Below are positions 13,210-20,429 of a stretch of 20,429 nucleotides of DNA, one piece after another (positions within the stretch are counted from its first letter, which is position 1; each line of letters begins with the position of its first letter). The stretch is from UBA1381 sp964399965. Lineage in GTDB: Bacteria > Bacillota > Clostridia > UBA1381. The position numbers and the translations under genes were made by a program. Location: positions 1 to 20,429 of the forward strand of contig CAYNRX010000042.1 in NCBI GenBank assembly GCA_964399965.1, read 5' to 3'. The notes under the pieces were generated by a model, which worked only from the letters and a program-made list of their open reading frames with translations, did no database searches and was not told where the DNA came from.

Positions 13210-15990
13210 TTATTTCCCACCAACACATCTCTTAATAACTATATCATACTGCATCGAGGTCTTATGATCCTGTGCGTACGAGGTAAGAATAATTTCCGTA
13301 ATGTCGCCCGTCAACTCTATGCTCCGCGGCTGCGTATCATCAAAAAGGATATCCCTATCATACACCAGGCCGCTATTTACCATCGGCGATGACTGCATCT
13401 TCACCGTTTTTGTCTCCTCAGGGACTGTCAGTGTATAAGCCTTGACATCTCTGTCGAACGGCTGTGAAAGCGTACCGACATCAAATGACAGACCTAAAAG
13501 CCGTGGATCACTATCAAAGACGCGTGTGACGCTTATCCCATAAATTCCGCCCACAAGGCCGCCATTGGATCTAAAGGCGACAGTTATGCACGGCCTCAGC
13601 TTGCCGGATATCTCGCAGTGCTTTACATTGTCGCCATTTGTATACTTTTCCGGTATCTTTCGCGTCCGGATATAGAAACCGTTATCATCCGCAGACTTTT
13701 CATTTACGATTTCTTCTCTAACAAACACTTCATCATTTATAAGTATATCAAATGAACGCCCCGCATCCGTTTTCGAGTACATAATGTTTAGATAATTCAC
13801 CTCTCCCGGAGTTATTGGCAGGTCGTAGCTGAACCAACCGCCTTCTTTAGCAATACGGCAATTCTTGCCGCCGAAAGCGGCGACTACGGAATCGGATGAC
13901 TTCTGTACATTATAGGTGGCCTCATAATTGTTATCGTCTATCGTCATCAGCGATGCACTGGTTGTCTCCTCATATCTTTGTGTTTGTTTATCTTTAAGTA
14001 TCTTTTGCTGCATTGACTCTGAATCTATAGCCGCAATATTCATATATACCGCGTAACGGTGATCATAGATACTATAATAGGGAACGAATGTTATACTATC
14101 ATCCAGCTGCGTACCGTTCAGTTTAAACTGAACAAACCCGTCCTTAGTATCGTCTATGCGCACCATATTTTCCTTTATATCCGCCTTCCACTGTTCGATA
14201 TCCGCAGTGTTGAGCAGTATAGATGTGGGAAGCGATGTATCCTGCACGGCGTGCAGTACAAGTATGCCTGTGGGTTCACTCTCGCCCACATTTTTCTGTC
14301 CCATTCTTGCCGCCAGCACTACCGGTCCATAGCAGAACGCCACAACGTTTAGATTATCCTTGAGAGTAGATATATAGGGTTCCATGGGCAGCGTAAGCTC
14401 TATCTCATCCCCGGCAGAAACGTTTTTCAATACTATATATCCGCCGTCAGTCTGATATTCTATCATCGTGCCGTTGTATCCAAGCGCGACTTTCCCGCTG
14501 CACCAATCCGGTATGCGCAAATACAGCTCCGTTCCTTCTGCGACTGCATCGCCACTCGTTCCTATATGCAGCTTTACCCGGTCGGAATTTGGCAGATCGG
14601 CATCTGATTTCAATATAAGATATCTTTCCTTATAATCAAGTTCCGAGGAGAAATACATATTGACGTATACGCGCTCATTTTTTTTGAAGTATATCGAATC
14701 TCCGAGCTTGGTGAAATTCTCCGTGCCCGTACCTGTACAGCACCAAAACCGTTCCTTGTTGAAAACCTTACTGTAACCGGCTCCCATCGGCTGGAAATAT
14801 GTCATTTCACCCGTCTGCGGATCCTGCGAGGACAGTATCGCATTTATGAAGGTATTTTCGTAATAGTCGGCGTACTTTTTCTCCCTCGTCAGTTTAAAAA
14901 GCTCCCGCGCCAGCTTGAGCATATTATACTCGTTACAAGTCTCATGCGTCTCCGGATCTTGATAGAAAGCGGATATCGTATTTGATGCCCGGAAATGCTC
15001 GTTTACGCTATTGCCGCCGGTCACAAAGCTATGGCCGTCAAGTACGATATCAAAGAAATTCACCGCCGCCTTATAATACATATCAAGCTGTAACTTCTCA
15101 TCATCATCAAGCGCATTGTAATAATCCGCATTCTGCATAAGTACCGTGTATTTTTTTAAGGCGCCGATCAGCTTAGGAATCGTCGTATTGGCATGAAGCC
15201 CGCTTAAAACATCGTTCCCGGCGGCCAGTTGCTCAAACAAGCCGTTCTCGATGAATCCATCGGCGCATATCTTATGCTCCGGCTTGCCGGTTATATTGTA
15301 AAGCTCGTAAAGAGCCTCGGCCATACCGCCGTATTCGGTGTTGAGCATACCGGTCTTCTGACTCTCGGTATACTTTGATACCCGGCAGCGGTATACGTAA
15401 TCGACAAAATCACAAACACTTCTCAGAGCTGTTGCACCTATGCCATCGTCCCGAACATATTTGTATACATCGATAAGTCCTGCAACGACCTTATGCAAAT
15501 TATACCAGGGCACATATATTGACGTACCGCTCTCCACCCTATTCCATTCCTCATCGCCGGCGTCAACATTGTCTAACTGATTAAGCCTAAACTCTCCGAA
15601 CGGGGCAGCATATCCGGCTCTTTCGGGATATTTTTCGGCATATGATTTCTGGCACCTAGCGATCCCCTCAACACATGCTGTTATCTTTGCCAGCAGCTGC
15701 TGTCCTACAAGCCCGTCTTTTTTAGCGTTGTAAGCCTGAGATAGCGCGGACATATAATGCCCGAACATATGCCCTCTGAATGTATTTCCTTCCGTTTGCT
15801 CCCAGCTGTTTTCATATGATTCCATTGTCGGTTCCAGCCCGCTCGTCTTGTACCAGTTATACAAAAACCGTTCCGGCTCGAGTGATAAAAGATATTCTAT
15901 ATCCTTTGCCTCTGCATTGACGAGAAAATCATCGTACAAAATAACGTCTGCCGTACTCACATTTTCCAGGGGTGCCGTATTTTCCGTCAT
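13210..15990 (-). CDS. Beta-L-arabinofuranosidase, glycoside hydrolase family 127, with C-terminal cadherin-like domain
   Basis: The ATG at 15990 is preferred, 9 nt after AGAGGAA; a GTG three codons upstream (15999) touches that site. The protein has 926 residues. The GH127 (DUF1680) alpha/alpha-barrel opens with LYNWYKTSGLEP and GHMFGHYMSALSQAY. The zinc/catalytic set is complete: ETCNEYN (Glu350, Cys352) and FWCCTGTGTEN (Cys417, Cys418). In the characterised family member HypBA1 one of the paired cysteines is the nucleophile. Beta-rich regions follow, and the last ~85 residues (from about LGLSFDVGTLSQPF) resemble a cadherin-like beta-sandwich. HypBA1 alone is about 660 residues. It should remove terminal beta-L-arabinofuranose from arabinan, arabinogalactan or extensin glycans. 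No signal peptide is seen despite the surface-type C-terminus. Confidence 0.92.
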   Translation of the reverse strand: MTENTAPLENVSTADVILYDDFLVNAEAKDIEYLLSLEPERFLYNWYKTSGLEPTMESYENSWEQTEGNTFRGHMFGHYMSALSQAYNAKKDGLVGQQLLAKITACVEGIARCQKSYAEKYPERAGYAAPFGEFRLNQLDNVDAGDEEWNRVESGTSIYVPWYNLHKVVAGLIDVYKYVRDDGIGATALRSVCDFVDYVYRCRVSKYTESQKTGMLNTEYGGMAEALYELYNITGKPEHKICADGFIENGLFEQLAAGNDVLSGLHANTTIPKLIGALKKYTVLMQNADYYNALDDDEKLQLDMYYKAAVNFFDIVLDGHSFVTGGNSVNEHFRASNTISAFYQDPETHETCNEYNMLKLARELFKLTREKKYADYYENTFINAILSSQDPQTGEMTYFQPMGAGYSKVFNKERFWCCTGTGTENFTKLGDSIYFKKNERVYVNMYFSSELDYKERYLILKSDADLPNSDRVKLHIGTSGDAVAEGTELYLRIPDWCSGKVALGYNGTMIEYQTDGGYIVLKNVSAGDEIELTLPMEPYISTLKDNLNVVAFCYGPVVLAARMGQKNVGESEPTGILVLHAVQDTSLPTSILLNTADIEQWKADIKENMVRIDDTKDGFVQFKLNGTQLDDSITFVPYYSIYDHRYAVYMNIAAIDSESMQQKILKDKQTQRYEETTSASLMTIDDNNYEATYNVQKSSDSVVAAFGGKNCRIAKEGGWFSYDLPITPGEVNYLNIMYSKTDAGRSFDILINDEVFVREEIVNEKSADDNGFYIRTRKIPEKYTNGDNVKHCEISGKLRPCITVAFRSNGGLVGGIYGISVTRVFDSDPRLLGLSFDVGTLSQPFDRDVKAYTLTVPEETKTVKMQSSPMVNSGLVYDRDILFDDTQPRSIELTGDITEIILTSYAQDHKTSMQYDIVIKRCVGGK

Positions 15991-16016
15991 TATCGTCACT
16001 TCCTCTATAAAAAGTA

Positions 16017-16044
16017 TTTATATGTAGGTTGCAGTCTTACACAA
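16017..16044 (-). promoter_or_regulatory. Possible promoter of GH127
   Basis: On the minus strand TTGTGT (16039-16044), a 16 bp spacer and TATAAA (16017-16022), about 27 bp before the start codon. The match is moderate and the spacer is one base short. Confidence 0.35.
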
Positions 16045-16080
16045 GCTGCCTTGTCATATTGATTTTTACAAAACAGAAAA

Positions 16081-16136
16081 ATATCGCCGATATATCAGGT
16101 TTATAAAACAAACCTATTGCAATATATAGGCGATAT
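16081..16136 (-). terminator. Nested hairpin after the galactanase gene
   Basis: An outer stem of 15 bp (16081-16095 and 16122-16136, 14 matches) encloses a smaller hairpin (AGGTTT/AAACCT). On the minus strand it is followed by ATTTTTCTGTTTTG. It lies 30 bp past the galactanase stop, so a terminator is the simplest reading, but the stem is long and AT-rich. Confidence 0.55.
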
Positions 16137-16166
16137 GTTTTTAATAGCGTTCACTTGGGAAGCTTA

Positions 16167-17579
16167 TTATCTTTTTATCGGTACCATTCCGTCACACCAG
16201 AGATACTCCCTTACATCGTCTCCCGCCAGCTCCACCGACAGCTCTGCTGTTTCCCCGGGAGCTATCTTCGAGGTATAAAGCGCTACATCGATAAGGATAC
16301 CTTCCTGATAAGCAGCCTTATACAACGTAACCGCCTGCTCAGAGTCCGAACCGTTTTTCACAGTGTATACGCCATTTTCTTCACTGACAAGATCAACCGT
16401 CCCGCTGTCCTCTTTTTCGCTGTTCATATTAGAAGCGATAACATCAAGCGACGGTATGCCTACGCCATCGAAATCGAACAGAGTCGTATTCTCGACCACA
16501 TTGCTGTCAACGGTATCGTCTGCTTCTTTGTAAGCCCAGCCTACTCCCTCGCAGTGTATCATGACCGGATCCCAGTATATATCACCTATGCAGCGTCCGC
16601 CCTCAACCTGCTTCAAACCATTGTACAGCTCTGTCAAAAAGGCCTTATGCCCTTCCTTTGAAAACGGATATTCTTCGCCGCGCAGATCCGAGCCGAGCTG
16701 CCCGGGATAACCGTCAGCCTTTGTCGGATTCCAGTTATAGCCGGTTTCCATTATCAGGATATCCCTATCATATCTTTGCGCCATTGTATTGCAAAACGCC
16801 GTGCATTCCTCTATCGTCATTTCCGACCATGCAGGGTAATATGAAAAGCCCAGCACATCAAACTTCGCTCCGGCAGCAACAAATTCCTTCATGAACCACT
16901 CTATCTTGCTTTCTATCGGAGCATCTGCCAGATGGATAACGACCTCCGTCTCCGGAGATACCTCCTTGACTGCATCATAGCCGGCATTTATGAACATTGC
17001 CAAACCGTCCCAATCCACCGGGCAGGATTCCCCGTTGAAGTCGTCTATTTCATACGTATTACCATACGGGAAAAGCAGGCCGCCGTTTATCTCGTTGCCA
17101 AGAGAAACAAACTCCGGTACGGTTCCCTGTGCAGAGAGCTTTGTCATAATGTCTTTAGTATATGAATACACCAGTTCAGCAAGCTTTTGTTGCGCCTGTT
17201 CCCTGTCCATCCCTTCTATCTCCGCCTGCCAGTCAGCCGGTATCAGCTGGCGTTCACCGTTTGACCAATAGTCCGAATAATGAAAGGTAAACTGTATTGC
17301 CATACCGGCGTCCTTGGCGCGCCTTGCCAGATCGAGACAGTCCTCCTCATCCTGATACCCTTCCGGCAAATAATAGCCGTCGTACCCCCGCCCCTTACCG
17401 GGATTATTATACAGGCGGATACGCGCCATATTTACGCCGTAGTCCTTGAGTATTTGCACCGCATCTCCGGGCGTCCCGTCCTGATACTTGTATACACCGC
17501 CGTGATCCTCAACGTAATTCAGTTCAGTTATATCCGCTCCTTTATAGAACACGTATGGATCATCCGTCTTTGTATTCAC
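16167..17579 (-). CDS. Endo-beta-1,4-galactanase catalytic domain, glycoside hydrolase family 53
   Basis: The open frame is 470 residues. It holds the GH53 barrel: FYKGADITELNYVEDHGG (11-28), YGVNMARIRLYNNP, acid/base LGNEINGG (Glu163) and nucleophile IMETGYNW (Glu278). Beyond about residue 390 a small beta domain follows. The enzyme cleaves the beta-1,4-galactan backbone of type I arabinogalactan and pectin side chains. This frame has no credible start of its own: its first GTG (17579) lacks a ribosome site and there is no signal peptide. The upstream frame supplies a signal peptide and N-terminal module and ends within this one with a 20 nt overlap. Skipping the T of that TGA joins the two as KDG-DPYVFYKG, so this is most likely one secreted enzyme broken by a +1 frameshift or a sequence error. 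Confidence 0.9.
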   Translation of the reverse strand: MNTKTDDPYVFYKGADITELNYVEDHGGVYKYQDGTPGDAVQILKDYGVNMARIRLYNNPGKGRGYDGYYLPEGYQDEEDCLDLARRAKDAGMAIQFTFHYSDYWSNGERQLIPADWQAEIEGMDREQAQQKLAELVYSYTKDIMTKLSAQGTVPEFVSLGNEINGGLLFPYGNTYEIDDFNGESCPVDWDGLAMFINAGYDAVKEVSPETEVVIHLADAPIESKIEWFMKEFVAAGAKFDVLGFSYYPAWSEMTIEECTAFCNTMAQRYDRDILIMETGYNWNPTKADGYPGQLGSDLRGEEYPFSKEGHKAFLTELYNGLKQVEGGRCIGDIYWDPVMIHCEGVGWAYKEADDTVDSNVVENTTLFDFDGVGIPSLDVIASNMNSEKEDSGTVDLVSEENGVYTVKNGSDSEQAVTLYKAAYQEGILIDVALYTSKIAPGETAELSVELAGDDVREYLWCDGMVPIKR

Positions 17580-17949
17580 CTATCTTTAGCGTTCCATCCT
17601 CGGCGCCTATCCCGCGTACTACTACCTGTATGCTCTCGCCCTCAGGAACAGCCGTAGACGCCATTGTATAGCCTTCGCCCTTACCGTACAGATAACAAAT
17701 ACCCTCGGTAGAGTCGCTCGTTATCGTTGCCGTAAGATCGTAATAGCCTGCTTCCGCTTCTATTTCTTGGAAAAAGTCCGTCTCCGAGCCGGCAGCAATG
17801 ACCGCCGCCCCTGACGCCGCAGAAACGTTACCGGTATCACCTGACCATCCTGCAAGTCCATTTTGGAAATCAGCGTTTTCCATCTCAGCTGCGCTTGCCG
17901 ATATACCCATGACTGCTATTGCAGCCGCCGCGATCAATATTTTCTTCAT
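17560..17949 (-). CDS. Signal peptide and N-terminal module of the galactanase (frame broken from GH53)
   Basis: The start is set at the ATG at 17949, behind GAAAGGA with 7 nt spacing; the frame is open a few codons further, over the ribosome site. The 129-residue product begins MKKILIAAAAIAVMGISASAAEM, a clear signal peptide with probable cleavage after ASA. The remainder (about 22-129: FQNGLAGWSGDTGN, then a beta-rich tail to VVVRGIGAEDGTLKIGEYKDG) has the look of a carbohydrate-binding module such as precedes many Firmicute GH53 domains; the exact family is not recognised. It ends at TGA 17560-17562, directly where the GH53 domain begins in the next frame. It lies 14 nt after the phosphofructokinase stop and should be cotranscribed with it. 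Confidence 0.8.
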   Translation of the reverse strand: MKKILIAAAAIAVMGISASAAEMENADFQNGLAGWSGDTGNVSAASGAAVIAAGSETDFFQEIEAEAGYYDLTATITSDSTEGICYLYGKGEGYTMASTAVPEGESIQVVVRGIGAEDGTLKIGEYKDG

Positions 17950-17963
17950 TGCTTTATCCTTTC

Positions 17964-19040
17964 TCAATCTCCAAACGATATACCTATATCCCTTGCAGCC
18001 TGTATCATCTCACAGTCCACAGGCACCGTCTTGAGCTTTCCTGCCACCTCAGCCAACGGCACCGGGACTATCCTCTGTTCTTTTAAAGCCACCATAAAGC
18101 CGTACTGCCTATTTTTTATCAGCCTTGCAGCTGCCGCCCCGAATCGCGTACACAAAACGCGGTCATACGGACAAGGGCTGCCTCCACGCTGGAAATGTCC
18201 GGGAACGGCCACTCTTATTTCATGGCCGGTAGCCTTACCCAACTCGTCGGCTATACGGTAGGAAATAGACGGATACGGCATCGCCGCCCTTACTGCCTTC
18301 ATCTCCTTTTTCTTCATTTTGCTCTCTTCTACCGAAAGCGCCCCTTCCGCAACGGCGATTATGGAGAAGTTTTTGCCCATTTCGGTACGCTTTTCAATAA
18401 GAGCCGCCACCTTATTTATATCATACGGTATCTCCGGCAACAGGATAACATCGGCTCCGCCGGCAATACCTGCACTCAAGGTTAGCCATCCCACCTTATG
18501 CCCCATAACCTCCACAACGAAGATCCTGCCGTGAGAGGTAGCAGTCGAATGTATGCAGTCAATGACCTGGGTGGCTATCTCCACTGCGCTCTGATAACCG
18601 AAGGTCATTTCCGTTCCCCACACATCGTTATCTATCGTTTTGGGAAGCGACACAACGTTCAACCCCTCCTCATGAAGAAGGTTTGCGGTCTTATGGGTGC
18701 CGTTTCCTCCGAGGACCACAAGACAGTCAAGTCCCATCTGCTTGTAATGATCCTTCATATTCTTTACCTTATCCACACTGTTTTCATCAATGACACGCAT
18801 CATCTTAAACGGCTGCCTGCTTGTTCCGAGTATAGTCCCTCCCAAAGTGAGGATGCCCGAAAAATCCGACGGCTTCATAAGCTGATACTCGCCATAGATC
18901 AAGCCCTTATATCCGTCACGGATACCATAAATTTCAACATCTCCGGCCATCTCCTCATAAAGAGCCTTGGCAGTGCCGCGGATAGCTGCATTAAGTCCCT
19001 GGCAGTCTCCGCCGCTGGTCAAGATCCCAACCTTCATCAT
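17964..19040 (-). CDS. 6-phosphofructokinase
   Basis: This 358-residue protein starts at the first of two ATGs, 10 nt after AAGGAG. PFK motifs are LTSGGDCQGLNAAIRG (8-22), GTSRQPF (72-78), VVLGGNGTHKTAN (108-120), LPKTIDNDVWGTEMTFG (132-148, catalytic Asp137), VVEVMGH and VPGHFQRGG. The second-substrate site has Gly114 in GGNGT, the usual ATP-type residue; pyrophosphate enzymes have Asp there. Lys134 in PKTIDND is shared by pyrophosphate enzymes and by the lysine-bearing ATP clade, so ATP use is the better guess but not certain. It phosphorylates fructose 6-phosphate in glycolysis. Its own promoter lies at 19100-19128, and the galactanase follows after 14 nt, an unusual pairing of a core enzyme with a secreted hydrolase. 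Confidence 0.93.
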   Translation of the reverse strand: MMKVGILTSGGDCQGLNAAIRGTAKALYEEMAGDVEIYGIRDGYKGLIYGEYQLMKPSDFSGILTLGGTILGTSRQPFKMMRVIDENSVDKVKNMKDHYKQMGLDCLVVLGGNGTHKTANLLHEEGLNVVSLPKTIDNDVWGTEMTFGYQSAVEIATQVIDCIHSTATSHGRIFVVEVMGHKVGWLTLSAGIAGGADVILLPEIPYDINKVAALIEKRTEMGKNFSIIAVAEGALSVEESKMKKKEMKAVRAAMPYPSISYRIADELGKATGHEIRVAVPGHFQRGGSPCPYDRVLCTRFGAAAARLIKNRQYGFMVALKEQRIVPVPLAEVAGKLKTVPVDCEMIQAARDIGISFGD

Positions 19041-19067
19041 AGCTGTTTAACTCCTTACTAATTTATT

Positions 19068-19090
19068 TGCACAAGCCTCATGCTTGTACA
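19068..19090 (-). promoter_or_regulatory. Short hairpin in the phosphofructokinase leader
   Basis: Arms of 9 bp (19068-19076 and 19082-19090, 8 matches) around a 5 nt loop lie between the predicted promoter and the start codon of the phosphofructokinase gene. It has no T-run and no recognisable riboswitch. Confidence 0.3.
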
Positions 19091-19099
19091 CTCTTTTAT

Positions 19100-19128
19100 A
19101 TTATATCACATACTCCTGTCCAAAACAA
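19100..19128 (-). promoter_or_regulatory. Promoter of the phosphofructokinase-galactanase unit
   Basis: On the minus strand TTGTTT (19123-19128), a 17 bp spacer and a perfect TATAAT (19100-19105). The leader is about 50 nt. The -35 box lies about 10 bp past the stop of the glycosyltransferase gene. Confidence 0.6.
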
Positions 19129-19138
19129 TAGCCGTATG

Positions 19139-20195
19139 CTAATTTTTACTTATTTTTTTCATTACCAACGCGCCTTTTAAGCGGCCAAAGCTCCTTCTTG
19201 CCGACAAAATCACGGAATAATAACAATCGGCAGCCGCGTTTTGGCAAATTGTCTTTTTCGCTATCAGTCTTACCGCTCCCCGGTAGCTTGCCGGGCGCAT
19301 ATTATCACGGGCTGCTGGATAAAACCTGTCCTTGCGAAATTTTGCCATATTGATAAATGTCCCTCGATTGACATACTCGCCTAAAAACACATTAACACAA
19401 AGTGCGCAAAAGTCCTGCACTATCTGTTCCTTTAGCAAATTTTCACAATCAAACGCATCTATTATTTCCAGTTCCCGCTTATACAGCGTCACTATTTTTT
19501 CTATCGCATCATCGCCGAAGTCATGCGTCATCGATTCATCATGGCTACGGTAATGATACATACAGGCCTCATTTATAACGCTTATCTTCTCAGACCGCAG
19601 GACGCACGGCAATATCACACACAGATCCTCGCCGATCGTTATCCCCCCGGCCGCCCAATGTGAATTCTCCAGCAGAAGCTCCCGCTTTATCAGCTTTGCG
19701 CTGCGCGACATTATCATTCCTCGCTCTAAAAATTTACCCGTGTAAAGTATTNNNNNNNNNNNNNNNNNNNNNNNNNNNNNNNNNNNNNNNNNNNNNNNNN
19801 NNNNNNNNNNNNNNNNNNNNNNNNNNNNNNNATCACAACTATATTCCAAGCAGTACGAACCACATACTATATCCGCCCTCGTTCGTATGTATTCGTTTAC
19901 AAACGTTTCCAATGTCCGCTCATCTATCCAATCATCCGCATCTACAAACATTACAAGCGGCTTGTCGGCAACGCGTATGCCATCAGTCCAGGCCGCGACA
20001 AGTGCACCGCTTTCTTTATGGATAACCCGTATCCGCCCATCTTTTTCGGCATATTGATCGCAAATCCTACCAGAAGCATCATGCGAGCCGTCATCTATCA
20101 GTATAAGTTCAATATTTGCATACGTCTGCGCACGNNNNNNNNNNNNNNNNNNNCTCCGCTTGATATACGGGAACAATAACCGAAACACTTTCCAT
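19139..20195 (-). CDS. Family 2 glycosyltransferase (interrupted by two N gaps)
   Basis: The real start is the ATG at 20195, 9 nt after AAGGAG, giving MESVSVIVPVYQAE, the classic GT2 opening. The 19-N gap (20135-20153) then shifts the frame, so that gap length is wrong. After it come RAQTYANIELILIDDGSHDASG (nucleotide-binding DDGS) and LVMFVDADDWID (the DxD metal site). The 80-N gap (19752-19831) keeps frame. The C-terminal half has GEDLCVILP, a conserved ED region, and ends basic (MKKISKN). The likely role is adding a sugar to a surface polysaccharide or teichoic-type polymer in the cytoplasm; donor and acceptor are unknown. It has no membrane span in the visible sequence. It follows the mscL end by 51 bp and ends just before the phosphofructokinase promoter. 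Confidence 0.88.
19752..19831. other. Assembly gap (80 N)
   Basis: Eighty N bases lie within the glycosyltransferase gene. The coding frame continues on both sides as given. Confidence 0.98.
20135..20153. other. Assembly gap (19 N)
   Basis: Nineteen N bases lie near the 5' end of the glycosyltransferase gene. The frame before the gap (MESVSVIVPVYQAE) and after it disagree, so the true length is not nineteen. Confidence 0.98.
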
Positions 20196-20246
20196 CTGCC
20201 TTATCTCCTTTTTAGCGGAGCATGACGCCGCCCACTAAACCTCATA

Positions 20247-20429
20247 TCAAAGCTGTGAAGTGCAATGTGCGCATCTGACAGCATCCGCCGGTATCTCACT
20301 CTTACAGTACGGGCATATCTTCGTCGCCGGAGCGGCCGGCTCATCTTCCTTTTTTAAACCTATGCTCATCAGTTAGTTTACTCCCTTCAGTAGACAAAAA
20401 AGAACAAAGGCCATAATAAAGAAATTAAC
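20247..20429 (-). pseudogene. mscL: 3' end of mscL (mechanosensitive channel) with in-frame TAA before its zinc-ribbon tail
   Basis: One frame runs in from the right edge. It reads VNFFIMAFVLFCLLKGVN, the pattern of the second membrane helix of MscL, then a TAA (20373-20375), then LMSIGLKKEDEPAAPATK and a zinc ribbon (CPYCKSEIPADAVRCAHC) ending SQL at TGA 20247-20249. Clostridia MscL proteins often have this Lys/Glu/Pro/Ala tail followed by a zinc ribbon, so the pieces belong to one protein and the TAA probably replaced a Lys codon (AAA) in the usual N-K-L context. The channel would end right after the helix and lose the cytoplasmic bundle. A separate 40-residue product could start at the ATG at 20369, but no good ribosome site precedes it. 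A base-calling error is the main alternative. The upstream part of the gene lies outside the window. Confidence 0.7.

Noticed and set aside
17560..17579. Programmed +1 frameshifting at the TGA, as in prfB
   Set aside because: No internal ribosome-like site sits at the needed distance and GGA-TGA is not a known slippery pair; mutation or sequence error is simpler.
20247..20369. Independent 40-residue zinc-ribbon gene
   Set aside because: Its frame is continuous with the MscL helix across the TAA and it lacks a convincing ribosome site, so it is better explained as the detached tail of mscL.
1..20429. CRISPR array, tRNA or rRNA genes
   Set aside because: No regularly spaced repeats and no cloverleaf or rRNA-like sequence were seen on either strand.

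Overview
The window looks like a contig from an uncultured anaerobic Firmicute (Clostridia-like, probably gut-associated). The grounds are strong AGGAGG-type ribosome sites, near-consensus sigma-A promoters with TATAAT boxes, several zinc-ribbon proteins, an RNase M5-like Toprim/DUF4093 gene, an MscL tail ending in a zinc ribbon, and glycoside hydrolases for plant arabinogalactan. Three runs of N (1825-1834, 19752-19831, 20135-20153) point to a draft or metagenomic assembly, and two of them break reading frames that are probably intact in the organism.

Layout. Positions 1-2537 (minus strand): a run of four genes reading right to left. These are a coiled-coil protein with a C-terminal zinc ribbon, a protein with three zinc ribbons, one membrane span and an outer YARHG domain (interrupted by an N gap), a zinc-ribbon protein with four membrane spans, and a HAD phosphatase cut by the window edge. 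Positions 2633-5867 (minus): an RNase M5-like gene overlapping a hybrid sensor histidine kinase, closed by a clear terminator. Positions 5977-8482 (plus): a LysR regulator behind a perfect consensus promoter, a small MerR-type regulator, and a carboxymuconolactone-decarboxylase/cupin fusion. Positions 8491-10098 (minus): trans-aconitate methyltransferase (tam) and a metallo-beta-lactamase-fold lactonase-like hydrolase. Positions 10327-10773 (plus): an ElaA-type acetyltransferase.

Positions 10793-19040 form a plant-polysaccharide region. An AraC-type regulator is divergent from a GH27 alpha-galactosidase, which overlaps a small CxxC protein. Facing these are a GH127 beta-L-arabinofuranosidase and a GH53 endo-galactanase preceded by 6-phosphofructokinase. 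Together the enzymes fit removal of galactose and arabinose side groups, cleavage of the beta-1,4-galactan backbone of type I arabinogalactan, and entry of the sugars into glycolysis. The GH53 gene is split in two frames at the boundary between its secreted N-terminal module and the catalytic domain. Positions 19139-20429 (minus): a family 2 glycosyltransferase interrupted by two N gaps, preceded by the end of mscL, which carries an in-frame TAA just after its second membrane helix.

The most interesting unassigned structure is a short palindromic intergenic element in three copies (about 1203-1271, 7007-7089, 10127-10167). Each copy is flanked by an 8-9 bp direct repeat, as expected of a small non-autonomous mobile element. 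Two copies lie between a predicted promoter and its gene. I found no CRISPR array, tRNA, rRNA or recognisable transposase. All family assignments come from reading motifs; no database search was run.
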